Source: Mayamaea pseudoterrestris
Lineage: Eukaryota; Bacillariophyta; Bacillariophyceae; Sellaphorales; Sellaphoraceae
Assembly (NCBI GenBank): GCA_027923505.1
Contig: BROI01000001.1
Coordinates: forward strand, 2,930,719-2,994,718
Reading direction: 5' to 3'
Length of the DNA stretch: 64,000 bases
A model generated the notes under the pieces. That model had not been told where the DNA came from. It ran no database searches and saw only the letters and a list, made by a program, of their open reading frames with translations. Positions within the stretch are counted from its first letter, which is position 1; each line of letters opens with the position of its first letter. Made by a program: the position numbers and the translations under genes. Positions 31,553-39,903 of this stretch are shown piece by piece.

Positions 31553-33617
31553 CTAGCAGGGGTATGTGTTCTCAGCCGAGAATGTGTGATGTTGTCCTCC
31601 GTTAGACCATGACGAGGTAGCAGTTACTTGTGGCTTCTGTGCTTCCTCCGTCGGAATGGCCAACACGGCTGAGTGCATTGGTATCTCATCAACTGGACAT
31701 TTCGGCGGACCCATGGGTGTCTGAAGACTTGGTTTCAAACAGCGTTCGTGAAACATGTGGCCGCATGGACGGAGCTGCGTGTCGACATCTGGCTGCTGAC
31801 AAATCGCGCAGACAGTCGATGTGGAAACCTTGACATGTCCGTCTGTTTCATTGTTTTCCGCAGAGTAGCCTGGCCGAGACTCAACTGGTTGTATCCCCGC
31901 GTATTGCGACGAAGCATGTTCGCTGGGGCCAACGGAAGATGATGCGTAAGAATAGATAAGCTCATGCGATTGTTCCAGGTGTTTATTCTGCTTAATAAAC
32001 TCCTGTGAAAGCGTTCGCTGAATTTTTGGAGGCAAGTCGAGATCGGTAAGTCTTTCGCAGCTTCGACTGACAGCCAAAAGTCCACGAGCAGCGAGTGCAT
32101 CATCATAATGACGCTTCAAATGGCCAGACTCATATTCCTCGTCCGCCGAATTCATTGGCGCAGGCTGCGGAGCCCCCGATGCTCCCGTATTAAAGTCCTT
32201 CTTGGGTGATGTATGAGTCGGAGATTCGTCTTCCAACGACAAGCCAATATCGCCTTCATCCTCCCCAGATTGCTTCATATTCTTGTCCTTCATCATTCCA
32301 CCCATACCGCTAAGATTGTTCGAGCTGCGATCACCAAAAAATACCTCAAGAAAAGCATATGAATCATTCCGACCCATCGACTCCATACTCTTCACTTGTG
32401 CGAGATTGCCCATGCGATTGAAACTGCCCTTGCCAGCAACATCAGTGCCGGACAAGCTCGTAATGCTTTTGACCCCAGGAATGGTGCCCAAATTGTTTAA
32501 CGACGTAATGCTAGAAAAGTGTGGCCAGGAATTGAGCGTGGGAACGTTATTGCTAAGGTCTCGTTGAGAAGTTGCCTTCATTGGATGCTGGCCCGATGGC
32601 ATGGGCGCCGACTGCGCAAATTGCTGTTGCTGTTGTTGCTGCTGCTGATGTTGCGCTGGCATTGGAGGTTGAGAAGCGACACCACCTTGCTGTTGCTGAG
32701 GATCAGCCTTGCTGCGAGCCGATTCCGTGGCTTGTCGGACTAAATCTTGATCGCGAGCAAACAATTCCATGAGCACAGCGTGGCTATCAGTTTTATTCAG
32801 ATTGACGTTAGACGAAAGCTGTGGCAACGTTCCAATAGAGTTGTTTGACGCCATGCTTCCATGCGATGTCGTCTGTGCATCCGGCTGCGAAATGTAGTAT
32901 TGGTTCGTACTGCCGTCGTTGTACATTTGGTTTCCGTAGATATCCGTCTATAGAAAAGAATCAATCAAAAACAACACTTAGCATAAGAATGAGGTATCAA
33001 AGCCCAATGCCCAGCATTTAATCGTACCTGTCCCGATTGACTCTGATTGTGCTCAACCGCCTGCTGATAGTGAACGCGCATAGCTTGCACCGAATGAGGA
33101 TTGTCCATACTAGACTGAACTGAAGCACCACCCATATGCGGAATCATGAGGCCAGCACCCGACGTCGTCGTAAGCTTGCCCTGCTCAATTTGTTTCTTAA
33201 GCATCGGTTTCCATATTCGTCGGCGGGCATTCGTAAACCAATTCTTGAGCTGCTTCTTGTCAATTCCCGTCTTTTGCATAAGCATAGCCTGGTCTTGCGG
33301 CGTTGGATACGGATGCGTAAAATGCTCAGGCGAGAGCAGCCTGTATAAATAGTTCCAATTAGTCGTCCATGGAAACAATTCGAAATGTTACATCTACAAT
33401 CAAATGTCGTCACGTACCAAGCCTTAAGCGTATTGACAGCGCCGGCGGGCAACTCTCTGCGTGATTTGCAGCGACCCTTTCCAGATCCGAGTTCCTCAGA
33501 TCCATCATCGTCGTCATAATCCGCCATGGGCAGTTCTTCTTCTTGTTCGTCGTCTGAATGACCAGTTAATTTTCTTTCACGTAACGAGTACGATGGATGA
33601 ACCGCCGATTGTAACAT
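31553..33617 (-). CDS. TALE-type homeodomain protein with C-terminal RING finger
   Basis: Predicted exons 33617-33418, 33340-33028 and 32947-31553 (635 residues), introns of 77 and 80 nt (GTACGT/ATACAG; GTACGA/CTATAG). Splicing 1 completes the homeodomain (about 52-112): LPAGAVNTLKAWLLSPEHF, the PYP three-residue TALE insertion, then KQLKNWFTNARRRIW in helix 3. The middle is low-complexity with a polyglutamine tract (32626-32650). Near residue 549-595 is a RING-like finger: CAIC, CGHMFHERC, then CPVD, with Asp in place of the last Cys as in Rbx1. A DNA-binding protein that could also be an E3 ligase is implied. Exon continuity across all three exons is in frame, so the fusion looks real. Confidence 0.82.
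32626..32650 (-). repeat. Polyglutamine-coding repeat in the homeodomain-RING gene
   Basis: A run of ctgttg/ctg units (on the plus strand) that encodes about nine consecutive Gln, with a second shorter Gln tract nearby. It lies in the low-complexity linker between homeodomain and RING and is probably length-variable. Confidence 0.8.
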
Positions 33618-34199
33618 GTAGTACGTAGCAACGATGGAAGGAGGACGGATGGCGTCTGGTACAGTCTTTATCCCGCAATAGCAATTTACAATCTGTCAAG
33701 CAAGCAATATATATGGATTTTGGTTTTGAATAAAGTCTTGTCGACAGGCAAGATGGACTTGAAGCTCCTCGCGTTCGCGTCTGCTGTGAAGGAGAGGATG
33801 CCATCGTGTTGCTGCGGCTGTCGAGAGGCTAGGATAGGCCCAAATTGACACTTTCCGAATCCACGTCACTGCCACGTAGAATTGATGGTGCTCCGTTTAT
33901 GACTTTTCAATGACAGTATTCATGACCGTTGATTGCTCCAAAGGTGTTTTGTTGCATTCCGTCGTCCATCAATTCAAATCGGTGGTCGCCGCGCTGATTG
34001 ATGCAAACGAATGGTGCATAACGGAGATCAGCAAATGAATGGTCTGAGAGAACGAAGTCGGCTCGACCATAGAATTTGGAAAATGATTGATGTCTTCGAA
34101 ACTTCGCTTACAACTCTGACAGCTTTTGATGCAACCTAACGAACTGATTCGCGAAGTACTGCAGAGAATAGATTGCATAAGGCTGTCTTGTTAAAAGTA
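33618..34199. promoter_or_regulatory. Divergent region between homeodomain-RING and TAZ genes
   Basis: 582 bp separating divergent starts, without a recognisable gene. The frame of the TAZ gene is open upstream to 34173 but only from a TTG. Presumed promoters. Confidence 0.3.
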
Positions 34200-35273
34200 A
34201 TGGACGTGGACGAACTTGCGGCCGAGTCGAGGCAAGCAGATGATGCGGTTGATGGCTCATCATTGATGGGTCGTAGGCGTGCTCAGTCTGTCACATCAGT
34301 CGCTAGTGTTGAAACCGTAATCGTGAAGGCGAAGCGAGCTGCATCATCTTTATGGATGCTGCTGCACTCGCAGGTAAGTCGTTTATGTCGGGAGTCATTT
34401 TTTGCACTTTATTACTCACGTACTCGAACCAGTCTAACACCTCACACTTTTAACAACGATCATCAACAGAATTGTGCAGGTATTTCATGTCCTCATACTG
34501 GTTGCTATGAAGCAAAGCTACTCCAACTGCATATAAAAACTTGCGCTGCGGGAGGAAATTTTGATTGCCCAGCGAACCATCCCGGTTGCGATAAGGCTCG
34601 TAAGCTGCTTGCTCACTACCATCGTTGTCGTACGACGAGAGCGAGGCAGGTGGGACAAATGCCGAGTCGAAGGGATGCTGGACAGCAGCAATGTTTGGTG
34701 TGCTCGCTTGTCGCCCGACAAGCACGAACAATGCTGGAACGCAATTCTGTTATCAGTCTGTCCGGTGGCGCAAGTTCCACAAAACTGACTACAAAACAGC
34801 ATTCCTCGCCATCATCGTTTGATGTACCAACTAAAGTCATTGGGGAGCCGATAGGCTCGCCGAATTCGAGTGAAGAATTTATGCCGCCGCCACCACCAAG
34901 ACCTGCCCGCGCCTTACCAGCAATGGCAACCTTTGACAAAGTCGATTCAGGTTCAGCCGGCACGAAGCTAAGGCAGTTGTCTGCGGCTTTGTCTGATCCG
35001 TCCTTGGCGTGTCTTGCGCAAGATGAGTATGGCGGCAGCTTTGACAGTGCTATGAAGAATTACGGATACAAGTCGCAACCTTTGAACCTCGCTCGTGGTC
35101 GCGACAGATCTTTGTCGACGAGCAAAACTGTCTTAAAGAGCAAGCATGTTAGCGTTGGCACCGCAACTTCTGTTCGCCATCGTCGTCGGAGGAGCGCATC
35201 GGTAGGCTGCATTCCATGTGCTGGGTCGACGTCATGCAGTACAATTGAGGAGGAGGAACCGCTGATAGAGTAA
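34200..35273 (+). CDS. TAZ-type zinc-finger protein
   Basis: Predicted exons 34200-34373 and 34470-35273 (325 residues). The 96-nt intron (GTAAGT/CAACAG) contains no stop in frame, so unspliced reading is also open, but removing it brings the first zinc ligands together: LLHSQNCAGISCPHTGC. Ligands then follow in the TAZ pattern (HIKTC, FDCP, HPGC, LLAHYHRC, CLVCSLV), as in the adaptor domains of CBP/p300 and plant BT proteins. The C-terminal half is disordered and basic, Ser-rich. A transcription co-regulator role is inferred. No acetyltransferase domain is present, so it is not a full CBP. Confidence 0.75.
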   Translation: MDVDELAAESRQADDAVDGSSLMGRRRAQSVTSVASVETVIVKAKRAASSLWMLLHSQVSRLCRESFFALYYSRTRTSLTPHTFNNDHQQNCAGISCPHTGCYEAKLLQLHIKTCAAGGNFDCPANHPGCDKARKLLAHYHRCRTTRARQVGQMPSRRDAGQQQCLVCSLVARQARTMLERNSVISLSGGASSTKLTTKQHSSPSSFDVPTKVIGEPIGSPNSSEEFMPPPPPRPARALPAMATFDKVDSGSAGTKLRQLSAALSDPSLACLAQDEYGGSFDSAMKNYGYKSQPLNLARGRDRSLSTSKTVLKSKHVSVGTATSVRHRRRRSASVGCIPCAGSTSCSTIEEEEPLIE

Positions 35274-35624
35274 CCACGAAGTATTACTGCGATCGCCATT
35301 ATTATAATGAATTTTGTTATATGCTACGGTATGGCCTTGCAATTATCTTTAGACCTATTATTGCGACGGAAGCTTAGCTTGGCTTACAGAAGTTAGATTA
35401 GCTTTCGGATGGACAATGTCGCAGCAACACTAGATGACGAAGAATTCCGATGACTTCTCGAAACATCACGAATCAATTCGTCGTTTTCGATCGTCTCAAG
35501 ATCCCGAGGACGATGGAAGATCTTGACGCGAACCTGTTGGAAGATGTTGTAACTTCGAAGAAGCAGGCTGCATTCATAAAAATCGCAACAGCTCAAGTTC
35601 GAAACATACCAATCAACTTTAAAA
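35274..35624. other. Intergenic region between TAZ and LEA-like genes
   Basis: 351 bp, no gene supported. An open frame (35450-35764) overlaps the next gene in another frame and shows no protein character. Presumed promoter and 5' leader of the LEA-like gene. Confidence 0.3.
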
Positions 35625-36203
35625 ATGATCATGCGTCTATCCACTCTCTGCATCCTCAGCATGTGCGCGGCGCAAACCCTCGCATTTGCAGGACGGCATG
35701 CTCCATTCGCTGTCGCCTCCCAGCAGCGTTCCACTGTGACCATGAGGGCCATGGATGGAGATGATCAAGGCATCTTGTCCAAGGCAGGTGATAAGATCCA
35801 AGATGGCTTTGACGCGACCAAGGAGAAAGTAAAGGCTGGCTTTGAGAAGACCAAGGATGTCGCTGCGTCGGCCTACGAAAAGACGAAGGACTTTGTCACT
35901 CCCGATGACGGTGACGTTGATGAAGTCAAGAACAAGGCTAGAAACGCTAAGGACAATGTCGGAGACAAGCTCAACGAGGCGGGCAACAAAATCCAAGACG
36001 GATTCGAAACTGCGAAAGACAAGACCGCATCCGCCTTTGACAGCGCAAAAGACAAGGCTGGCAATGCCAAGGAAAGCGCCGAGTCTAATTTCGAAAAGTC
36101 AAAGCATGAGGCCAAGGACGGCCTTAACAAGGCTGGCGACAAAGCACAGTCTGCCGCAAGAGACACGAAAAACGCCGCCAAGGACAGCGTGGACAAGTTG
36201 TAA
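35625..36203 (+). CDS. Plastid-targeted LEA-like amphipathic helical protein
   Basis: 192 residues. The N-terminus is a signal peptide (MRLSTLCILSMCAAQTLA) followed by FAGRHAPF. A Phe just after the cleavage site with a basic, Ser-rich stretch behind it is the heterokont bipartite plastid-import signature (ASAFAP-like). From residue ~48 the protein is almost pure Lys/Ala/Asp/Glu with repeating 11-residue-like units (KAGDKIQDGFDATKEKVK, KLNEAGNKIQDGFETAKDK), as in group 3 LEA proteins or apolipoprotein-like helices. LEA helices fold on drying and protect membranes or enzymes. A stress-protective or membrane-surface role in the plastid is inference. A thylakoid-structural role is possible too. 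Confidence 0.8.
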   Translation: MIMRLSTLCILSMCAAQTLAFAGRHAPFAVASQQRSTVTMRAMDGDDQGILSKAGDKIQDGFDATKEKVKAGFEKTKDVAASAYEKTKDFVTPDDGDVDEVKNKARNAKDNVGDKLNEAGNKIQDGFETAKDKTASAFDSAKDKAGNAKESAESNFEKSKHEAKDGLNKAGDKAQSAARDTKNAAKDSVDKL

Positions 36204-36334
36204 GAATGCATCAACGCGTTGTAACCAATGGGCCGATATCTTAACACGAGAAGTCAATCAAGTCCCAGGTAGCTATTTCTGTCCTCTATTTTGCTAATTA
36301 CATGACTAAATGCAGCTTGAACACTACTTTTAAA

Positions 36335-37312
36335 CTATGTCTGGTAGTGATGTTCGTGCGGCTCCAAAACAACGCCATCTTCAAACACTACTCTTCGAAA
36401 GTGAAAGTCTGGAGAGAGCGCGTCCCACCACTTAAACTCGCAAACAGTAGAAACTTTCTTGGCTTGCACGTAAAGCGTATCGCCCATGTCATTGACTCCG
36501 CCTTCCTCAATCATGTAGTCGTAAACCAGTGTTTGGACAAGCTGCTCCATTTCCTCCACCTCCAACACAATTTTGCACACTTTTTTGTCAATCATGGTTT
36601 TCTGGATCTCCGAAACCGTCACGCCTTGACCACCATTCATCTTTTGAACGCAGAAAATGATAAAGTTACGTAGTTCATCAATAAATTCGTGGTCAAACTC
36701 CAAGTCGCTGTACCAGACACCACCCGTCAACTCTTTGGATGGCACCAAGTCAAACAACATGTATAGCTTTTTGGCTTTGGCAGTGACTGACTTGACTGGC
36801 TTGATGAGGCGTCGCTGTTCGAGTGTTTTGAAGATTTTGTTGAGGGCTTGCTGCTGAATGTTCGTTTGAAGTCGAACGTCTTTCGTCCAAAGCCCCATGT
36901 TACCCGCTCGTTCAATAACGCTGTATACCATTTTGGTATTGCGATCAAGTCCTTCGAATTTGGAGGCTTGCTCGGGTGCGATGATTGTGTAGGACAATTC
37001 GCCAGTGGAGGGCATGACACTCATGTTCAGTCGATTCTCTTGGGTCAGTGCATTGATAATTGGAACGAGCTGCGGATACAAACCTTCGCCGAAGACTTCT
37101 TTGAGTTCACCATTTGAAATGCCCAATTTGTATCGCTCGTCCGACAGAGTCTTGATGAAGCGTTCGCGAAGGTCTTGGGCGCTTTCCGCGGCGGCTGATC
37201 CAGTCGTTTGTCCGACCTCTACTTTGACGATGGCATGTCCATTACCGGTAGCTCGACTACGTTTCGCAGCAGGAACAACTGGTGTCGCAATTGCACGCTT
37301 TTTAGTTGCCAT
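36335..37312 (-). CDS. POLR3F: RNA polymerase III subunit RPC6 (RPC34/POLR3F)
   Basis: 325 residues in one exon. RPC34/POLR3F is part of the Pol III-specific RPC82-RPC34-RPC31 trimer and contacts TFIIIB at tRNA and 5S promoters. The tandem winged-helix region is recognisable: ERFIKTLSDERYKLGISNGEL, then TKMVYSVIERAGNMGLWTKDVR and ALNKIFKTLEQRRLIKPVKSV, followed by KKLYMLFDLVPSKELTGGVWY, a strong family signature. The C-terminal part has YDYMIEEG and ends with a short tail. The first 35 residues are basic and may hold a nuclear signal. Confidence 0.95.
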   Translation of the reverse strand: MATKKRAIATPVVPAAKRSRATGNGHAIVKVEVGQTTGSAAAESAQDLRERFIKTLSDERYKLGISNGELKEVFGEGLYPQLVPIINALTQENRLNMSVMPSTGELSYTIIAPEQASKFEGLDRNTKMVYSVIERAGNMGLWTKDVRLQTNIQQQALNKIFKTLEQRRLIKPVKSVTAKAKKLYMLFDLVPSKELTGGVWYSDLEFDHEFIDELRNFIIFCVQKMNGGQGVTVSEIQKTMIDKKVCKIVLEVEEMEQLVQTLVYDYMIEEGGVNDMGDTLYVQAKKVSTVCEFKWWDALSPDFHFRRVVFEDGVVLEPHEHHYQT

Positions 37313-37517
37313 GACGAAGTTCAGATGATGCTGCTGCAGTTAACATTGTGATGGTCAAAGCATCGATGGTCGCAAATAATGTGAGGCGGAATGTCGGGAA
37401 CCGGTGCGATGTCATGCTACATCGATTTCAACTTGCTTGCTCATCCTATCATACATAGCTTACTGCTAATCACATTCATTGCAAACCTGCTCAATCAAAC
37501 TATTGTCTATAGCAGCA

Positions 37518-38199
37518 TTACTCCATGTTCTTTTTGTAGAAATCTACCAGAACTGTGCCAGTAGCGTTTCGTCCGTTGTCGGGCGTCGCAACGGACCAAT
37601 CCGGATTGATTTCATACATTGGAGCGTCCTTTGGAAGGTCACCGTCCGGAAAGCACACGGACATGGGTAGCGGTGGGTTTCTCATAAATTTAGATCCACC
37701 TGGCATGACTGGAAGGCGATAGATATCGGGGTGCGAGTTGCTATATAGTTCGTCTTGTCCTTCCTGAAGGTGTCGCATAAAACGAGCAAATAATGTGGAT
37801 GAAATACATAAATGAGTGAGCACCTCGCGTTCAACTGTAAACGCCTATTCATCAATAACATAGAACTTACATGTAACAATCGCAAAGCAAGAGGAGGCGG
37901 CGCGCCTCGATGGGCATCGAATCGTTCTCGCAACTTGGTGGCTTCATCGTTGAAAATGTCTCGATCAACGGCCCAGCTTAGCAGCGTCTTGAGCGAATGT
38001 CGGTACAAGTGAGCAACCTGCAATGCAAGAAGAGTTTCTTGTTAGCAATAATCATGAGCAAGCTCTTTCAACTGGAGCGAGGATCGTCATATTGCAAGTT
38101 TACCTGCTGATTGTGCGAGAGACTTGGTGACACTTGACGTGCCGTATCGGCAGCCGCCTGGAAAATGTTATTCATGTTTTGCGGGCGAACGAGACGCAT
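37518..38199 (-). CDS. NDUFB9: Mitochondrial complex I subunit NDUFB9 (B22, LYR family)
   Basis: Predicted exons 38199-38104, 38017-37871 and 37763-37518 (162 residues), both introns phase 0 (GTAAAC/TTGCAG; GTAAGT/CTTCAG). NDUFB9 is an accessory subunit of the membrane arm that carries the mitochondrial acyl carrier protein. The LYR motif is in QQVAHLYRHSLK across the first splice site. Splice 2 joins LALRLLH to EGQDELYSNSHPDIY, colinear with the human LLKEAEEEF...HPQPYIF region, then the PGGSKFMRN loop. The frame without introns would not yield this alignment. Confidence 0.87.
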
Positions 38200-38409
38200 G
38201 GTGCAAGAATATACAAGGTAAATACAAGGCGATGGAAGGATGATCAAGAAGAAGCAAAAGCCTTTCGATGCTCCAGTTGATGCTGGTTGATCGCGACCGC
38301 GACGAAACTGACGGACGCACGGGGTGCGATCGAGTTGAGGATTCCGGATTCCATCAACGCTGCGACGCTGCGCCGTTCGTCTCACTTTTTCGTTGCGCGC
38401 GTTTCGACC

Positions 38410-39420
38410 ATGGCCAACCTTCGCCGCTGCTTAGCTCCGGCTCTTGTCTCGATGCTCGCATCATCATGCGAGGCTTTCGTGTCGCTTAACAAGCCTACTA
38501 TTCGCATGACGCGGGCGTCGTCGTCGTCGTCTCTTTACTCTACGGAAGAAACCGTGGCATTTTCAAAGTACCACGGCTTGGGAAACGATTTTATTCTCAT
38601 TGACAATCGTCAGCAATCAGACCCGTCGCTATCACCGCAACAAGCCGCTCATATGTGTCATCGCAACTTTGGAGTTGGCGGCGATGGCGTCATTTTCGCC
38701 TTGAAGCCGCCTTCCGACCAATTTGACGTTGGCATGCGCATTTACAACTCGGATGGTTCAGAACCTGAGATGTGCGGCAATGGCATTCGTTGCTTAGGAC
38801 AGTTTTTGAGAGATCTTGATCCGCAGACGAAAGGAACCACGACGACTTACAACATTCATACACTGGCTGGCTTGATTCGCCCCGTCATGAATGCCGACGA
38901 TGAAACTATTACTGTTGACATGGGCGAGCCGATTCTATCGGCTGCCAAGGTGCCAACGACGCTTGCGGCGAATGCAAAGGACGACTCGGTCGTTGAGCAA
39001 GAGTACGAATGTAATGGCAAGACTTGGAAAATATCTGCCGTAAGCATGGGTAATCCGCATGCGATTATTTTCGTGAATGATCTTGAACACGACTTTGACT
39101 TGCACAAGGACGGGCCAGCTTTAGAAAAAGCTGCAGTTTTTCCGGCCAAGACGAATGTAGAGTTTGTACAAGTCGTTTCGCCAAACCATTTGAAAATGAA
39201 GGTATGGGAGCGCGGCGCTGGACCAACGCTGGCTTGCGGAACTGGTGCATGCGCCTTGACGGTGGCTGCCATTCGCGCCGACAAAATCCCTCGCGGCAAT
39301 GGACCAGTGCGAGTGACGCTGCCCGGCGGAGACTTATTCATTGAATGGAAGGAGGAGGACAATCGAGTCTACATGTCGGGGCCTGCGACGTTTGCGTTTG
39401 AAGGCGAGGCGAGAATATAG
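38410..39420 (+). CDS. DAPF: Diaminopimelate epimerase, plastid-targeted
   Basis: 336 residues. It converts LL- to meso-diaminopimelate in lysine biosynthesis by a two-cysteine, PLP-free mechanism. Both catalytic cysteines are present: EMCGNGIRC (~120) and LACGTGACA (~275). FSKYHGLGNDFILID and RNFGVGGDGVIF are further family motifs. The start has a signal peptide (LRRCLAPALVSMLASSCEA) followed by FVSLNKP, so Phe at +1 and then a Ser/Arg-rich transit region: plastid import is predicted. The frame is open further upstream but only from a TTG, so ATG 38410 is used. Confidence 0.95.
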   Translation: MANLRRCLAPALVSMLASSCEAFVSLNKPTIRMTRASSSSSLYSTEETVAFSKYHGLGNDFILIDNRQQSDPSLSPQQAAHMCHRNFGVGGDGVIFALKPPSDQFDVGMRIYNSDGSEPEMCGNGIRCLGQFLRDLDPQTKGTTTTYNIHTLAGLIRPVMNADDETITVDMGEPILSAAKVPTTLAANAKDDSVVEQEYECNGKTWKISAVSMGNPHAIIFVNDLEHDFDLHKDGPALEKAAVFPAKTNVEFVQVVSPNHLKMKVWERGAGPTLACGTGACALTVAAIRADKIPRGNGPVRVTLPGGDLFIEWKEEDNRVYMSGPATFAFEGEARI

Positions 39421-39903
39421 AGGGCGCTGCTGACAATGCAGCGAGCGGTGGTTGCATTAACGAAAAGGTCGCTTGCTAGATTGACAGCCACGTACTTGTG
39501 TACATTAGGCTGCGTTGCATATATATTCGTTACATCTTTAATGGGCATCTGTATGCGCGATGCGATTGCAGACCGAAGTGCGCCGGCGCCAACATCTACA
39601 TGCTCCATCGTTTTTTCCTAACTGTAAATATGTACGATTTGCTATCGAATGCGCGATGCAATTGCAGACGGGCGTCCGCCAGCACCAACATCTACTTTTA
39701 CTCTCACTAACGCTGTTGCGCTATATTCTGCGATTGCGGAGCGACCTCCGACACAACATCAATTCATCAAGGCCAAAGCGTCATTGTTCTTTGTTCGCCC
39801 TAAGACTCTACACTAATAATCATCTGTAGTAATTATAAATATTTGCTTAATCAATTACGATTACACGGTTCCATATATGAGTGTTGCATATAGCGCCAAC
39901 AAT
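39421..39903. other. Convergent 3' intergenic region with diverged repeats
   Basis: 483 bp between the convergent DAPF and silicon transporter genes. No gene is supported. It contains two clear and one weak copy of an imperfect ~50-bp repeat, listed separately. AT-rich toward 39900. Confidence 0.4.
39550..39770. repeat. Imperfect ~99-bp-spaced direct repeats
   Basis: Copy A (about 39551-39600) and copy B (about 39650-39697) share atgcgcgatgc(g/a)attgcagac and cgcc(g/a)gc(g/a)ccaacatctac. A weak third copy lies near 39728-39765 (tctgcgattgcggag...acaacatc). Spacing is close to 99 bp. The origin is unknown; no terminal repeats suggest a transposon. Confidence 0.6.
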
